Assembly: GCF_000255655.1 (NCBI RefSeq)
Contig: NZ_JH636434.1
Location: 2,543,303 to 2,607,302 of the forward strand
Direction of reading: 5' to 3'
Source: Schlesneria paludicola DSM 18645
Lineage (GTDB): Bacteria; Planctomycetota; Planctomycetia; Planctomycetales; Planctomycetaceae
Length of the DNA: 64,000 nucleotides
The notes beneath the pieces were generated by a model that saw only the letters and a list, made by a program, of their open reading frames with translations, had not been told where the DNA came from and searched no databases. The position numbers and the translations under genes are program-made. Of the stretch, positions 9,314-18,184 are shown piece by piece (the stretch's first letter is position 1; every line of letters starts with the position of its first letter).

Positions 9314-10543
9314 TTAGGGAACTTGCAACGCTTTCGCGTCGAATTCAACGCGGCTCGTTCCTTTTGAGCTGTTGCCGCCGAAGAGCAGGAATTCGGGATT
9401 GCCGGCATCATTCATTTTCAGCGCCGATTCCGTATGGTCGTCGTGAACGTATGGCATCGGGCCGACACGGATGAACTTGTTTTGCGCAACGTCGAAAATA
9501 GTGGCCGAATTCAATTCGACATCGGGGCCGGTCAACGGATCATGCTCGCCGCCCGCAATGAGGATATACCGGCCGCGCAGCGCATGTCCGGCGGGAAACA
9601 GATCCCAGGCGGAATAATCACTCGTGCCGACTTGTACCCCGGACGGTGCCTCATTAAAGCCCGCCAGACTGGGCCCGGCGGTGAACTTCCTCGTCGCGAC
9701 GTCAAAGAACCACGTCGCGTCCGTCGTCAACGCGTCCACCGTGTTCTGTCCCCCGGGAATGAAAATTCGCCCGTCGTACAACTCGAATGCTTTTGTGTCT
9801 TTCAGCGTGGTCGGAAGCTGAGCGGGCGATTGGGTCCAAATGTTCTTGAGTGGATCGTAGATCTCGGCATCGGTTTGAGCCCCGCCGATGACCACGACAC
9901 GGCCATCCTTGAGGGTCAGCTGAGCATGCAGCGCACGGCCCGAGTGCAAGGGCGCGGCGGGTTGAAACCGATTTGTCGCGGGGTCGTAGATGTCCACCGC
10001 CGTGACGCCGGTTCCGTTCAAGTTATTTCCCGCCGCGTTGCCACCGGTGAGGATCACGCGTCCGTCGTTCAGCAGTGAGATACCGTAGCCCTGACGCGCA
10101 ATGGAAAGCGTGCTCTCCACAGAGGTAAACTCGCCTGTGGCGGGATCGAACAGTTCCGCCGAGTCGACTGCGGCATCCGACTTGAATCCTGTGGAACCGC
10201 CGGCGAACAAGACTTTTCCGTTCGCCAACGTCACGGCATCCAACGACCAGCGGGGAACCTTTAGCGCCCCTGCCGACGTCCATTGCCGCTTCACGGGATC
10301 GTAAAGTTCCGCAACGGTGGTTGCCGTGGGCGTGGCGGACGTGAGATCCAATCCCCCCGCCACAACGACGCGACCGTCCTTGAGAAGTGAAGCCGCGCCA
10401 AGAACGTGAACGTTTCGGAGCGTCTTCTGTGGGTCACCGTCTGTCCAGGTTCCATAGATCTGGGCATTAACTGGACCATTCGCAACGCATAGGCAACAAA
10501 TAAAAATCACCAACCATGAGAACGGCTGTGCATTCTGTCGCAT
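9314..10543 (-). CDS. Secreted Kelch-repeat beta-propeller protein
   Basis: 409 residues with a signal peptide (hydrophobic SWLVIFICCLCVANG, cleavage near VNAQ). At least five Kelch-type blades follow, each with a DGRV(V/I)(V/L)xGG strand and a Y/F-DPxxxxW/F strand: DGRVVVAGGL, NGKVLFAGGS, DGRVILTGGN, DGRVVVIGGA, DGRIFIPGGQ and RYILIAGGEH. Such propellers mediate binding or, in galactose oxidase, carry a copper site; the copper-binding Tyr/Cys pair is not evident here, so an enzymatic role is not claimed. The gene converges on the preceding propeller gene with a 50-bp gap that has no clear terminator. Its promoter must lie between 10544 and the terminator at 10594-10628. Confidence 0.85.
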   Translation of the reverse strand: MRQNAQPFSWLVIFICCLCVANGPVNAQIYGTWTDGDPQKTLRNVHVLGAASLLKDGRVVVAGGLDLTSATPTATTVAELYDPVKRQWTSAGALKVPRWSLDAVTLANGKVLFAGGSTGFKSDAAVDSAELFDPATGEFTSVESTLSIARQGYGISLLNDGRVILTGGNAAGNNLNGTGVTAVDIYDPATNRFQPAAPLHSGRALHAQLTLKDGRVVVIGGAQTDAEIYDPLKNIWTQSPAQLPTTLKDTKAFELYDGRIFIPGGQNTVDALTTDATWFFDVATRKFTAGPSLAGFNEAPSGVQVGTSDYSAWDLFPAGHALRGRYILIAGGEHDPLTGPDVELNSATIFDVAQNKFIRVGPMPYVHDDHTESALKMNDAGNPEFLLFGGNSSKGTSRVEFDAKALQVP

Positions 10544-10593
10544 ATTTGAGGCCTCTGACTCGCGTTGCTGGCAACCGGGCTTTCACTGAGCGC

Positions 10594-10628
10594 AAAAAAA
10601 GTCTCGCAGCCCACTCGAGCCACGAGAC
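10594..10628 (-). terminator. Intrinsic terminator of the DUF1559 gene
   Basis: On the minus strand GTCTCG (10623-10628) pairs with CGAGAC (10601-10606) around a GC-rich loop, followed directly by seven T residues (10594-10600). It lies 53 bases after the stop codon of the DUF1559 gene and separates it from the Kelch gene. Confidence 0.85.
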
Positions 10629-10680
10629 ACGGAATCAGTTCTATATGAAGTTCGAGCTCCCCTCGCAACAAGCGACGGGA

Positions 10681-11760
10681 TTAGAACTCGCCCACCACTT
10701 GACCGTCAGCGCGACCGAGCAGCCGTTCAAACGTGCTGTCGATGAATCCCGCCCCCGAATGATCGGGAGGTGACAGTGCAGTGGCACCACCAATGCTGTT
10801 CGGCTTGTGATCGATGTTTTCGCTGATGAATCGCACCGATCCATCTCCCAAAATAAAGTGAGCGCCACCAACATGGTTGCTTGAGAAACCACGCGACTGG
10901 TGGTTGGCATTTGTCACTTGTTGATTGATCCCCCAATACGGAATCCCAACCACAGCCAGACATGCTCGGCACTGCTGATTCAAGTAACTGCCGCTCGATG
11001 CTGCAGGACTGAATCCCAAGGCATTTCCTGCACCAATGTTCAAATTCTTAATTCGGAAGGCACGTTCACCCACAAGCAATGTGTTGCTCGAACCATCGGT
11101 AAGATCTCGGATCCCGATTTTCGAATCTTGCCAAGCGACACCTGTTGGTGGGCCATAGGTCCCAAAGAAGAAGATCGTTGCGGGCGTGATGCTGTCGCCG
11201 GTATCGGCCACCATCACGTAGTTCGACGTCGCGATGGACACGTTCGCAGTGCCGTTGTTGACCTTACGGCTGTACGTTGCAAAGTCGGACTGCTGCGTCG
11301 CGTCGGCACCGAGGCTTCCGTCGAAGTTATTCAACCCTGGTGCAGTGTCGCTTGCACAACGAAAGGCGGCCAAGGGTGTCGTGAGTGCGGCAGCAGGCGC
11401 TCCCCCCGCGGCCAGCAAAGTATCCATCCGATTCGTGCCAGGGCTAAGCGTATTAAACGTGTTGCCTTGATCAAGATACGGAAGGATCAACGCGCCCCAA
11501 CTCCAAATCGTTGGTTCACCGGCACCGGAAGCGGTGATGGCACTGACCCAGCCAGGTGGGAACGTGTTCGAGGTGTCGTGATAGTTGTGCAACGCCAAAC
11601 CAATCTGCTTGAGATTGTTTTTGCACTGGGTGCGACGAGCTGCTTCGCGCGCTTGCTGGACAGCAGGCAACAGCAACGCGATCAAGACGGCGATGATCGC
11701 GATGACCACCAGCAACTCGATCAAGGTAAATCCGTGTCGATTCCTTGGCCTCAAAATCAT
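10681..11760 (-). CDS. DUF1559 protein with type II pseudopilin N-terminus
   Basis: 359 residues. Begins [23 protein letters not shown]: a short basic leader, the prepilin peptidase site G-F-T-L-I-E, then a hydrophobic helix. DUF1559 follows, with the family signature [18 protein letters not shown] and a C-terminal [20 protein letters not shown]. Members are very numerous in planctomycete genomes and are thought to be exported, surface-associated proteins; the exact role is unknown. The reading frame is open to 11850, but the ATG at 11760 has GGAG at the right distance and starts the leader. A small lipoprotein gene ends 123 bp upstream on the same strand, which is the usual pairing, and a good terminator follows. 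Confidence 0.93.
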   Translation of the reverse strand: MILRPRNRHGFTLIELLVVIAIIAVLIALLLPAVQQAREAARRTQCKNNLKQIGLALHNYHDTSNTFPPGWVSAITASGAGEPTIWSWGALILPYLDQGNTFNTLSPGTNRMDTLLAAGGAPAAALTTPLAAFRCASDTAPGLNNFDGSLGADATQQSDFATYSRKVNNGTANVSIATSNYVMVADTGDSITPATIFFFGTYGPPTGVAWQDSKIGIRDLTDGSSNTLLVGERAFRIKNLNIGAGNALGFSPAASSGSYLNQQCRACLAVVGIPYWGINQQVTNANHQSRGFSSNHVGGAHFILGDGSVRFISENIDHKPNSIGGATALSPPDHSGAGFIDSTFERLLGRADGQVVGEF

Positions 11761-11883
11761 GACTGACTCCAAAAGAAAAAACAGACAAAGGAAACGGTCC
11801 GACAAAAGACCGTTTAGAACAGACGAACACTCGCTAGAAGGAAACCACAAACCGTGGTGAATTCGAACTTTTTTGAGACGCGC

Positions 11884-12321
11884 TCAGTCCAGAATTTCTT
11901 TCGTCTTTTTGGTCGGCGCTGGTTTCGCTTTCGCATCCGACTCCAGATCGAAATCGAACACGTTCTTGCCGGCTTTGACTTCGGCCGTCAGTTCGGATTT
12001 CTCTTGATATTTCGAGGGGATGGGATGCGACGGTGCACCCGTGGTAGGGGCAAAGATGCTCACTTTATTCAGACCAATCTTGCAGCCGTAAACCTGATAC
12101 AGGTATTGAAGTTGGTACTTCCCCTGCTTATCAGTCAGTCCCGTGGCTGGTCGCCCGTTTTCTGGCATAAACGTCACGATCACGTCGCTCAGCGGTTCCC
12201 CGTCGATCTTGACCGATCCGGAAACCTGACCTATTGGCGGCCGATCGCCTTGGCTACATCCATTAATCATACCGGTCACGATCAGTACCATTATCGGTAC
12301 GACAAATCTTGAACAATGCAT
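11884..12321 (-). CDS. Small lipoprotein with carboxypeptidase-regulatory-like beta domain
   Basis: 145 residues. The N-terminus MHCSRFVVPIMVLIVTGMINGC ends in a lipobox-like INGC, so the protein is probably lipid-anchored. The mature part (GQVSGSVKIDGEPLSDVIVTF, TGLTDKQGKYQL, GLNKVSIFAP) has the pattern of a carboxypeptidase-regulatory or transthyretin-like sandwich common in planctomycete small lipoproteins. A charged Lys/Pro-rich tail follows. It lies upstream of, and in line with, the DUF1559 pseudopilin gene; the same pairing recurs at 23.6-25.4 kb in the opposite order, which suggests a joint envelope function. Confidence 0.82.
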   Translation of the reverse strand: MHCSRFVVPIMVLIVTGMINGCSQGDRPPIGQVSGSVKIDGEPLSDVIVTFMPENGRPATGLTDKQGKYQLQYLYQVYGCKIGLNKVSIFAPTTGAPSHPIPSKYQEKSELTAEVKAGKNVFDFDLESDAKAKPAPTKKTKEILD

Positions 12322-13027
12322 AGTGAGTTTGAGTTCCCTGAGAGTCCGAGAAATAAGACAACGATGGAAAAAAACAGGAACCTTGACGGGCTCAATTCGA
12401 TGAATTCAGGTCGCGATCAAACGAGTCGTCGCGACAAATTAGTGGATTGATTCAACGTCGAGAGTGTTCGCAGCACAGCTGTCTGTTGGTCATCTCGATG
12501 CGAAGAAAACACGAGTTCTCACGGTGTAACCCATGACGAATATCGAAAATTTGAACTGGGTACAGAGCCCGCCGGAACCGCAAAAAACGAATGGCAATGA
12601 CATGGGACAAATGTCATCGTAAAGCCGAGTCAAATTTTGGATCGAACGCAATCAGCAGGAAGTTCAGGATCAAGTGGCTTGCCAGTGCGACAAGTGGCAC
12701 TGAACATATATTCACATGCCCATCTAATGTGAGATTTCGTGAGCGCTTGAAGAGCCTTTGATCAGTACTTATAGGCGTCGTCAGCCTGTCTGTCTATGAA
12801 AATTTAACGGAAATTTCATATGTAACTCAACTTACTTGTTTCAGATTGGCTTGATTGGCTTCGGATTCAGAAATGACCAATTTGGGACGCCCCCAACTTC
12901 GGTTTTGGCAGACAAGTACGATGCGACTTTTCGAGGTGGTCGAAGTCCGAGGCGATTGACTGTACGATCGTCTGTTCGGAAATCGAAATGCCGATTCATC
13001 AATCCACGCCTACAAGAGCTTCTACCT
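12322..13027. other. Long intergenic region, divergent promoters
   Basis: A 706-bp gap between the minus-strand lipoprotein and the plus-strand amidohydrolase. It is more AT-rich than the surroundings, particularly around 12700-12840, and must hold both promoters. I see no hairpin, repeat copy or credible short gene in it. Confidence 0.5.
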
Positions 13028-14305
13028 ATGAAGACTGCCACAGGTTGCACGGTAATTTCCCACGGAACCGCGATTTTAGGAACTGGCGCGGCGCCGATCC
13101 CCGACGCGACCGTGATCGTTCGCGACGGAAAGATCGATTATGTTGGCCCCACGGCACTCGCTCCGCTGATTGATCGCTCCGCAACGACGATCAATGCACG
13201 AGGCGGGACGATCATGCCCGGATTGATCGAAGCCCATTTTCATCCGACGTACTTCAACGTCGAAGCTCTCGAAGACCTGGACATCAAGTACCCCGTCGAA
13301 TACGTCACGCTCTTGGCGGCGGCAAATGCCAAGCTGGCACTGGAATGCGGGTACACCGCCGCCCGTAGTGGGGGCAGCCTGTTTAACGTCGATGTCTGGT
13401 TGAAGAAAGCGATTGAGAGCGACCTGATTCCCGGTCCGCGGCTTGCTGCGAGCGGTCGAGAAATCTGCGGTGTCGGTGGCCTGATGGATTGGAACCCCGA
13501 CTACCGTAAGATCGGCATGGACGGGTTGGTCCTGCTGATCAATGGGGCGGACGAAGCCCGATCCGCGGTACGGAAGCTGGTCAAGGATGGGATCGAATGG
13601 GTGAAAACCTACCCAACGGGTGATGCCGCATCACCCGACGTCAACGACCATCACACGCTGTGCATGACCTTTGAAGAAATGCATGCCGTGGTCGCCACGG
13701 CACACAATCACGGCCTAAAAGTCACCGGGCACTGCCGAGCCACAGAGGGCATCAAAAACGCACTTCGCGCCGGCTATGACACGCTCGAACACGGGACATT
13801 CGTCGACGACGAAGCGCTCGACATGATCCTGGAGCGAAATACCCCCGTGATTCCGGCGCTCTATTTCGAGCTGGCCAGTATTGAGCGCGGCCCCGAGTTC
13901 AAACTGTCGTCCCGCGTGATCGACGGACATCGCGAAACACTCGAAGGCGGTGCCGAAAGTGCACGGCGAATCTTCAAAGCGGGCGGCCGAATCGGATTGG
14001 GCGGCGACTATGGATTTGGCTGGAATCCGCACGGGCAATACGCTCGCGAACTGACTTTCTTCGTCAACTACGTCGGTTTCACCCCCATGGAAACACTGAC
14101 CTGCGCGACAAAAACCGGTGCCGAAATTCTGGGTCGCGAACACGAATTGGGAACGCTCGAAACCGGAAAACTGGCCGATGTTCTGGTCGTCGAAGGCGAC
14201 GTTCTGGCGGACATTTCGATCCTGGAAGATCGCCAGCGACTCATTGCGGTCATGCAGGGTGGCGTCGTGAAGGCGGGCCAGTTGGTCCGTCCGCCAACGA
14301 TCTAA
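13028..14305 (+). CDS. Metal-dependent amidohydrolase family protein
   Basis: 425 residues, cytoplasmic. The small beta-sandwich domain at both ends (VIVRDGKIDYVGP and GKLADVLVVEGD) frames a TIM-barrel with the amidohydrolase metal motifs: GLIEAHFHPT (His70, His72), a candidate carboxylated lysine in GIEWVKTYPTG, His in VTGHCRATEG, His in YDTLEHGTF and Asp in GGDYGFGWNP. The order fits the imidazolonepropionase/prolidase-like branch, which hydrolyses cyclic amides or dipeptides; the substrate is not evident. The frame extends to a TTG at 12836, but the ATG at 13028 matches the normal family N-terminus. A bidirectional terminator-like hairpin separates it from the convergent aminotransferase gene. 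Confidence 0.88.
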   Translation: MKTATGCTVISHGTAILGTGAAPIPDATVIVRDGKIDYVGPTALAPLIDRSATTINARGGTIMPGLIEAHFHPTYFNVEALEDLDIKYPVEYVTLLAAANAKLALECGYTAARSGGSLFNVDVWLKKAIESDLIPGPRLAASGREICGVGGLMDWNPDYRKIGMDGLVLLINGADEARSAVRKLVKDGIEWVKTYPTGDAASPDVNDHHTLCMTFEEMHAVVATAHNHGLKVTGHCRATEGIKNALRAGYDTLEHGTFVDDEALDMILERNTPVIPALYFELASIERGPEFKLSSRVIDGHRETLEGGAESARRIFKAGGRIGLGGDYGFGWNPHGQYARELTFFVNYVGFTPMETLTCATKTGAEILGREHELGTLETGKLADVLVVEGDVLADISILEDRQRLIAVMQGGVVKAGQLVRPPTI

Positions 14306-14353
14306 GTCGCGTGCTGAAGCCGACGTAACTCCTTCAAGAAGTTGACAAATACG

Positions 14354-14388
14354 AAGACCCTGGCGGAATCAACGGCCGCCAAGGTCTT
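14354..14388. terminator. Hairpin between convergent genes
   Basis: AAGACC-TGGCGG pairs with CCGCCA-AGGTCTT around a short loop. It lies midway between the stops of the amidohydrolase (plus) and the aminotransferase (minus) and could end both transcripts, though there is no long T-run on either side. Confidence 0.55.
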
Positions 14389-14433
14389 GTCATCTCATAC
14401 GCACATCGCCCGCACAAAAATTGCCGAAGCTTC

Positions 14434-15669
14434 TTAGGCCGCAGGAGCCGCTTCCGCCTTTAAGCAGGTTTGAATCTGACGAACGGCCTGCCGCAGTCGC
14501 TGGCTATTCTCGACGATCGCCAGTCGCAAGTAGCCTTCGCCTTCTTCTCCGAATCCACGTCCCGGACTGACGGCGACACCGCCTTCCTGCAGCAGCTTCA
14601 TCGAGAATTCGATCGAACCCATTTGAGCCCACGGTTCGGGAATCTTCGCCCAGACGAACATCCCCGCCTTGGGCTTTTCGATATCCCAGCCAATCCGATT
14701 CAGGCCATCAACCAGGGCATCGCGGCGAATCTGATACTCTTTGGCGATCGCTTCGACCGCGGGTTCGCAGTTCCGCATCGCGATGATGGCGGCGATCTGA
14801 ACGGCCTGGAAAATCCCATAGTCGTAATAGCCCTTGATCGTGGCGAGAGCTCGCACCATCTCGCGATTTCCCGAGCAGAAGCCGATTCGCCAGCCGGCCA
14901 TGCTGAACCCTTTGCTCATCGTCGTCATTTCGACGCCGACGTCGATGGCACCCGGTGACGCCAGAAAGCTGGGGGCCTGGTAGCCGTCGTAGCAGATGTC
15001 GGCGTAAGCAAAATCGCTGATCACCAGGAACTTGTATCGCTTCGCCAGAACGACCAACTCGTCAAAGAACTTTTGCTCGATGCAGGTCCCCGAAGGATTG
15101 TGAGGGAAGTTGGCGACAACCAGCTTTGGCTTGGGATACAGATGCTCGCACGTGTAGGCGACATTCTTCAGAAATTCCGAAGGATCGCGCACGTCGAGAG
15201 CGATGACATTGCCGGACGCGAGCATTACCGAGTAAGCGTGAATGGGGAAGGTCGGTGCGGGAACGATCGCGGTGTCGCCGGGCCCCATGAGCGCCAGACA
15301 CATATGGCTGAACGCTTCTTTCGAACCCAGACAGGCGATGACTTCGTCGTCGCCGTTCAGCTTGACGCCGTACTTCCGATCGTACCGCTTCGCGACTTCG
15401 CGGCGCAGGCTGGCGATCCCGTTGGCGACCGAATACCGGTGGTTCTTCGGTTCGAGCAGGGCTTCTTGCATCTTGTCGGTGATCTGTTGATCTGGCGCGT
15501 CCGTCGGATTGCCCATCCCCAGATCAATCACGTCGACGCCCGCCACACGCTGCTGGTATTTCAGCTTGTTGATTTTCCCGAACAGATAGGGCGGCAATCG
15601 TTTAAGTCGATCTGCGACCGGAATCGAAAATGGATTGTCAGCAAACGGGATTTCCGATTCGTTACGCAT
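14434..15669 (-). CDS. Class I/II aminotransferase, AlaC/LL-diaminopimelate aminotransferase-like
   Basis: 411 residues, PLP-dependent, cytoplasmic. Recognisable landmarks are [15 protein letters not shown] near the N-terminus, a cofactor-binding segment ([11 protein letters not shown]), [27 protein letters not shown] and the Schiff-base lysine in [19 protein letters not shown]. The overall pattern fits the alanine-synthesising AlaC subgroup or the related diaminopimelate aminotransferase; sequence reading alone does not separate them. The ATG at 15669 is preceded by AAAGGA at a good distance. The long, gene-free region upstream suggests a monocistronic unit. Confidence 0.9.
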   Translation of the reverse strand: MRNESEIPFADNPFSIPVADRLKRLPPYLFGKINKLKYQQRVAGVDVIDLGMGNPTDAPDQQITDKMQEALLEPKNHRYSVANGIASLRREVAKRYDRKYGVKLNGDDEVIACLGSKEAFSHMCLALMGPGDTAIVPAPTFPIHAYSVMLASGNVIALDVRDPSEFLKNVAYTCEHLYPKPKLVVANFPHNPSGTCIEQKFFDELVVLAKRYKFLVISDFAYADICYDGYQAPSFLASPGAIDVGVEMTTMSKGFSMAGWRIGFCSGNREMVRALATIKGYYDYGIFQAVQIAAIIAMRNCEPAVEAIAKEYQIRRDALVDGLNRIGWDIEKPKAGMFVWAKIPEPWAQMGSIEFSMKLLQEGGVAVSPGRGFGEEGEGYLRLAIVENSQRLRQAVRQIQTCLKAEAAPAA

Positions 15670-16199
15670 GGTGTTCCTTTCGCAACCTCAATTCGACAAT
15701 TCTGTATTCCGTGGAGAGATTCTAACAGACACGCGAAAACGCCGGAAGTTCGGCTCTGAACCCCAGTCTCCCTACCAGGAATTGATCGAGAAAATCGAAA
15801 TCTCGAAGCCGATTCTTTTGAGGAAATGACTCGTCTTTCGCTTTTTCTCTTCGTTTCACCGCGTCTGGAAGGCAAGCGAGTTTTCCCGCAACTCCATGCC
15901 ACTGAGCCGCATCAGATAGGACCATCTGATTCTCAGATCTCCTACCCATAGCCCCACTTCCATCCACCGCCGCGGCCAATATCTCAGCCATTTTTTGTCG
16001 GACTCGGCTTGGATCTGTGGGGTCTGTTTCCCACGATCCGGGCCATCAACGGCGTAATAAGCGGACTTGCGAGCAGAACTTTCGAGCGTGCTTAGGTTAT
16101 TTCGATAGATCGGTCGACGGTCGTCTGCACCACGCTCATAATGAAACCTCTCGGAAGATCGACTGTTTGACTGCACCTGAACCGAAAAGTTGAGTCACC
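15670..16199. other. Intergenic region without recognised features
   Basis: A 530-bp gap between divergent aminotransferase and glycosyltransferase genes. Frames that are open in it give arginine-rich, low-complexity translations without any familiar motif or ribosome site. I see no repeat copy here. Confidence 0.5.
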
Positions 16200-17018
16200 G
16201 TGCCGCCCACTTCGAATCCCGTCGTCTCATCCCATGTCGCAACATCCGCTCTGCCCCGTGGCAAAACGATTGCCGTCATGCCCGCCTACAACGCGGCCAA
16301 AACGCTGGAACGGACCGTCGCCGACATCCCTCCCGGATCGGTCGATGAGGTTATCCTGGTGGATGATTGCAGTCGCGACAATACCGTTGAGATTGCCGAA
16401 CGGCTTGGACTGACCGTGATTCGGCACGAAAAAAATCTCGGTTATGGCGGTAATCAAAAAACCTGCTATCGACGGGCACTCGATAACGGGGCGGACTACA
16501 TCGTGATGATCCACCCCGACTACCAATACGACAGCCGCGTGATTCCCGCGGCAATCGACATCATCCGGCTGGGGATTTGCGACTTTATCATGGGCTCCCG
16601 TATCCGAACGCGCAGTGAAGCATTGGCGGGGGGCATGCCGCCCTGGAAATACATCGCCAATCGTTGCCTGACGCTCACCGAGAATGTCGCTCTCGGTCAG
16701 AATCTGGGAGATTTTCACAGCGGTTTTCGAGCTTACCGTCGGGAAGTTCTCGAAACGATTCCTTATCAGCAGAACTCGAACGACTTCGTCTTCGATAGCG
16801 AATTCCTCGCTCAAGCAGTGCACTTTGGCTTCAAGCTTGGCGATATCCCCGTACCCGTTCGCTATTTTGACGAAGCGTCGAGCATCAATTTTCGCCGGAG
16901 CGTCACTTACGGATTGTCGACGCTGGGGGTCCTGGGGAAATTCTGGGGACGTAGACTGGGGATCTGGAAATCACCTCTTTTCAATCCCAAATCAGCCGAC
17001 GCGTTACCCAAGAATTAG
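16200..17018 (+). CDS. Family 2 glycosyltransferase
   Basis: 272 residues. A GT-A fold nucleotide-sugar transferase: [17 protein letters not shown] opens the domain, [14 protein letters not shown] and [16 protein letters not shown] give the donor-binding strands, and [12 protein letters not shown] stands in the place of the usual DxD motif. FMGSRI and [16 protein letters not shown] are typical of dolichol-phosphate-mannose-synthase-like bacterial members. There is no clear membrane segment, though the C-terminus ([17 protein letters not shown]) is amphipathic and could touch the membrane. The start is a GTG at 16200; no in-frame ATG lies near enough, and no strong ribosome site is seen. Acceptor unknown. 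Confidence 0.9.
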   Translation: MPPTSNPVVSSHVATSALPRGKTIAVMPAYNAAKTLERTVADIPPGSVDEVILVDDCSRDNTVEIAERLGLTVIRHEKNLGYGGNQKTCYRRALDNGADYIVMIHPDYQYDSRVIPAAIDIIRLGICDFIMGSRIRTRSEALAGGMPPWKYIANRCLTLTENVALGQNLGDFHSGFRAYRREVLETIPYQQNSNDFVFDSEFLAQAVHFGFKLGDIPVPVRYFDEASSINFRRSVTYGLSTLGVLGKFWGRRLGIWKSPLFNPKSADALPKN

Positions 17019-17020
17019 GG

Positions 17021-17114
17021 CCGTGTTGAAATCACGGGGACGACTTCCGTCCAAATTCAAGAACGCCAGAAAATCGTGAAGATCACGGTGCCCGCCCCCC
17101 TAATTTTAACGGGC
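17021..17114. repeat. REPIN-like repeat, 100-bp family, copy 2 (reverse orientation, diverged)
   Basis: Read on the minus strand it aligns with the copy at 62.6 kb: GGGGGGCGGGCACC against GGGGGACAGGCACC, then TTCACGATTTTCTGGCGTTC against TTCACGATGTCATGGCGTTT, and GTCCCCGTGATTTCAAC against GTCCCCGTTACTTCAAC. It begins three bases after the glycosyltransferase stop codon and may double as its transcript end. Confidence 0.75.
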
Positions 17115-17169
17115 AATTTGTGACACCGCGACTCTATCCTGACAAGCTCGCGAGCAAGGCCTATTCGAA

Positions 17170-18120
17170 ATGATGCAACTGTCGACCGTACTCACTCCCA
17201 TGTCCGACGAAAACCTGACGCTCGCCGCGCAGTGTGGCGTCTATGGCGTCGTCGCCCGCTACCCCGGTCCCCATTTGCAGGATTTACTGCAAGTACGCGA
17301 TCGGATTGAGTCATTCGGCCTGAAGCTGATCGCGATCGAAGGGGGACTGCCCATCGAACGAATCAAGGTCGGCCAAGACGATGGCAGCGATCTGGCCGAG
17401 ATGAAGCTGCTGATGCAGAACCTCAACAAGGCTGGGATTCAGTATGTCTGCTACAACTTCATGGCGGGTACAGACTGGGTTCGCACGCGGCTGGATGCCC
17501 CCGAGCGGGGCGGAGCGAAAGTGACGTCGTTCGCGTTGGCGGATGTGGAACAGGCGATGTCGCTAACCATCGGCGCACAGCAGGTCGGACGCGAGATGAT
17601 TTCGGCCGAGGACTTGTGGACGAATCTGACGCGATTTCTGCAGGAGCTGCTTCCGGTCGCCGAAGCCAATGGCGTCTTTCTGTGCATGCATCCCGATGAT
17701 CCCCCGCTGCCCGCACTCTTGGGAAAATCGAGGATCATGAATTCCGTCGAGAACTTTGAACGTCTGGTCAAACTGGTCCCCAGCCGGTCGAATGCGATTT
17801 GTTTCTGCCAGGGAACCTTCGCCACGATGGGAGCCGATATTCCTGCGGCGATTCGACGCCTGGGTTCGCACATTCAATATGTGCACTTTCGCGATGTTCG
17901 CGGAAACGCAGAATCCTTTGCGGAAACCTTTCACGATAACGGTCCCACGGATATGGCGGCCGCGATTCGCGCCTATCGAGAGATTGGCTTCCAGGGGCCC
18001 ATTCGCCCCGACCATGTTCCGCAGCTTGTCGGTGAAGACGACGGTGAGCCTGGATACACCATGCTGGGGCGGCTGTTTGCCTATGGCTACATCCGCGGTC
18101 TGCTGCACGCGACGAAGTGA
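17170..18120 (+). CDS. uxuA: Mannonate dehydratase family protein (UxuA-like)
   Basis: 316 residues, cytoplasmic TIM-barrel. Mannonate dehydratase converts D-mannonate to 2-keto-3-deoxygluconate in hexuronate breakdown. The family landmarks are present: CMHPDDPPLP, NAICFCQGTF, YVHFRDVRGN, FHDNGPTDM, IRPDHVPQL and GRLFAYGYIRGLLHA, which hold the metal-binding Cys, His and Asp residues. It is shorter than the typical 350-390-residue UxuA, mainly through the missing N-terminal extension and internal loops, so a related sugar-acid dehydratase role remains possible. Two ATG codons are adjacent (17170 and 17173). No other hexuronate gene lies nearby. It converges on the AAA ATPase with a 64-bp gap. 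Confidence 0.85.
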   Translation: MMQLSTVLTPMSDENLTLAAQCGVYGVVARYPGPHLQDLLQVRDRIESFGLKLIAIEGGLPIERIKVGQDDGSDLAEMKLLMQNLNKAGIQYVCYNFMAGTDWVRTRLDAPERGGAKVTSFALADVEQAMSLTIGAQQVGREMISAEDLWTNLTRFLQELLPVAEANGVFLCMHPDDPPLPALLGKSRIMNSVENFERLVKLVPSRSNAICFCQGTFATMGADIPAAIRRLGSHIQYVHFRDVRGNAESFAETFHDNGPTDMAAAIRAYREIGFQGPIRPDHVPQLVGEDDGEPGYTMLGRLFAYGYIRGLLHATK

Positions 18121-18184
18121 CGCGTCGAACCTCACAAGGACCGGATGCTTTGTACGCGGGCTTGGTGTGCACGATACATCCGAA

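Noticed and set aside
15073..15759. Plus-strand open frame opposite the aminotransferase
   Set aside because: Antisense to a recognised PLP enzyme and no motif of its own.
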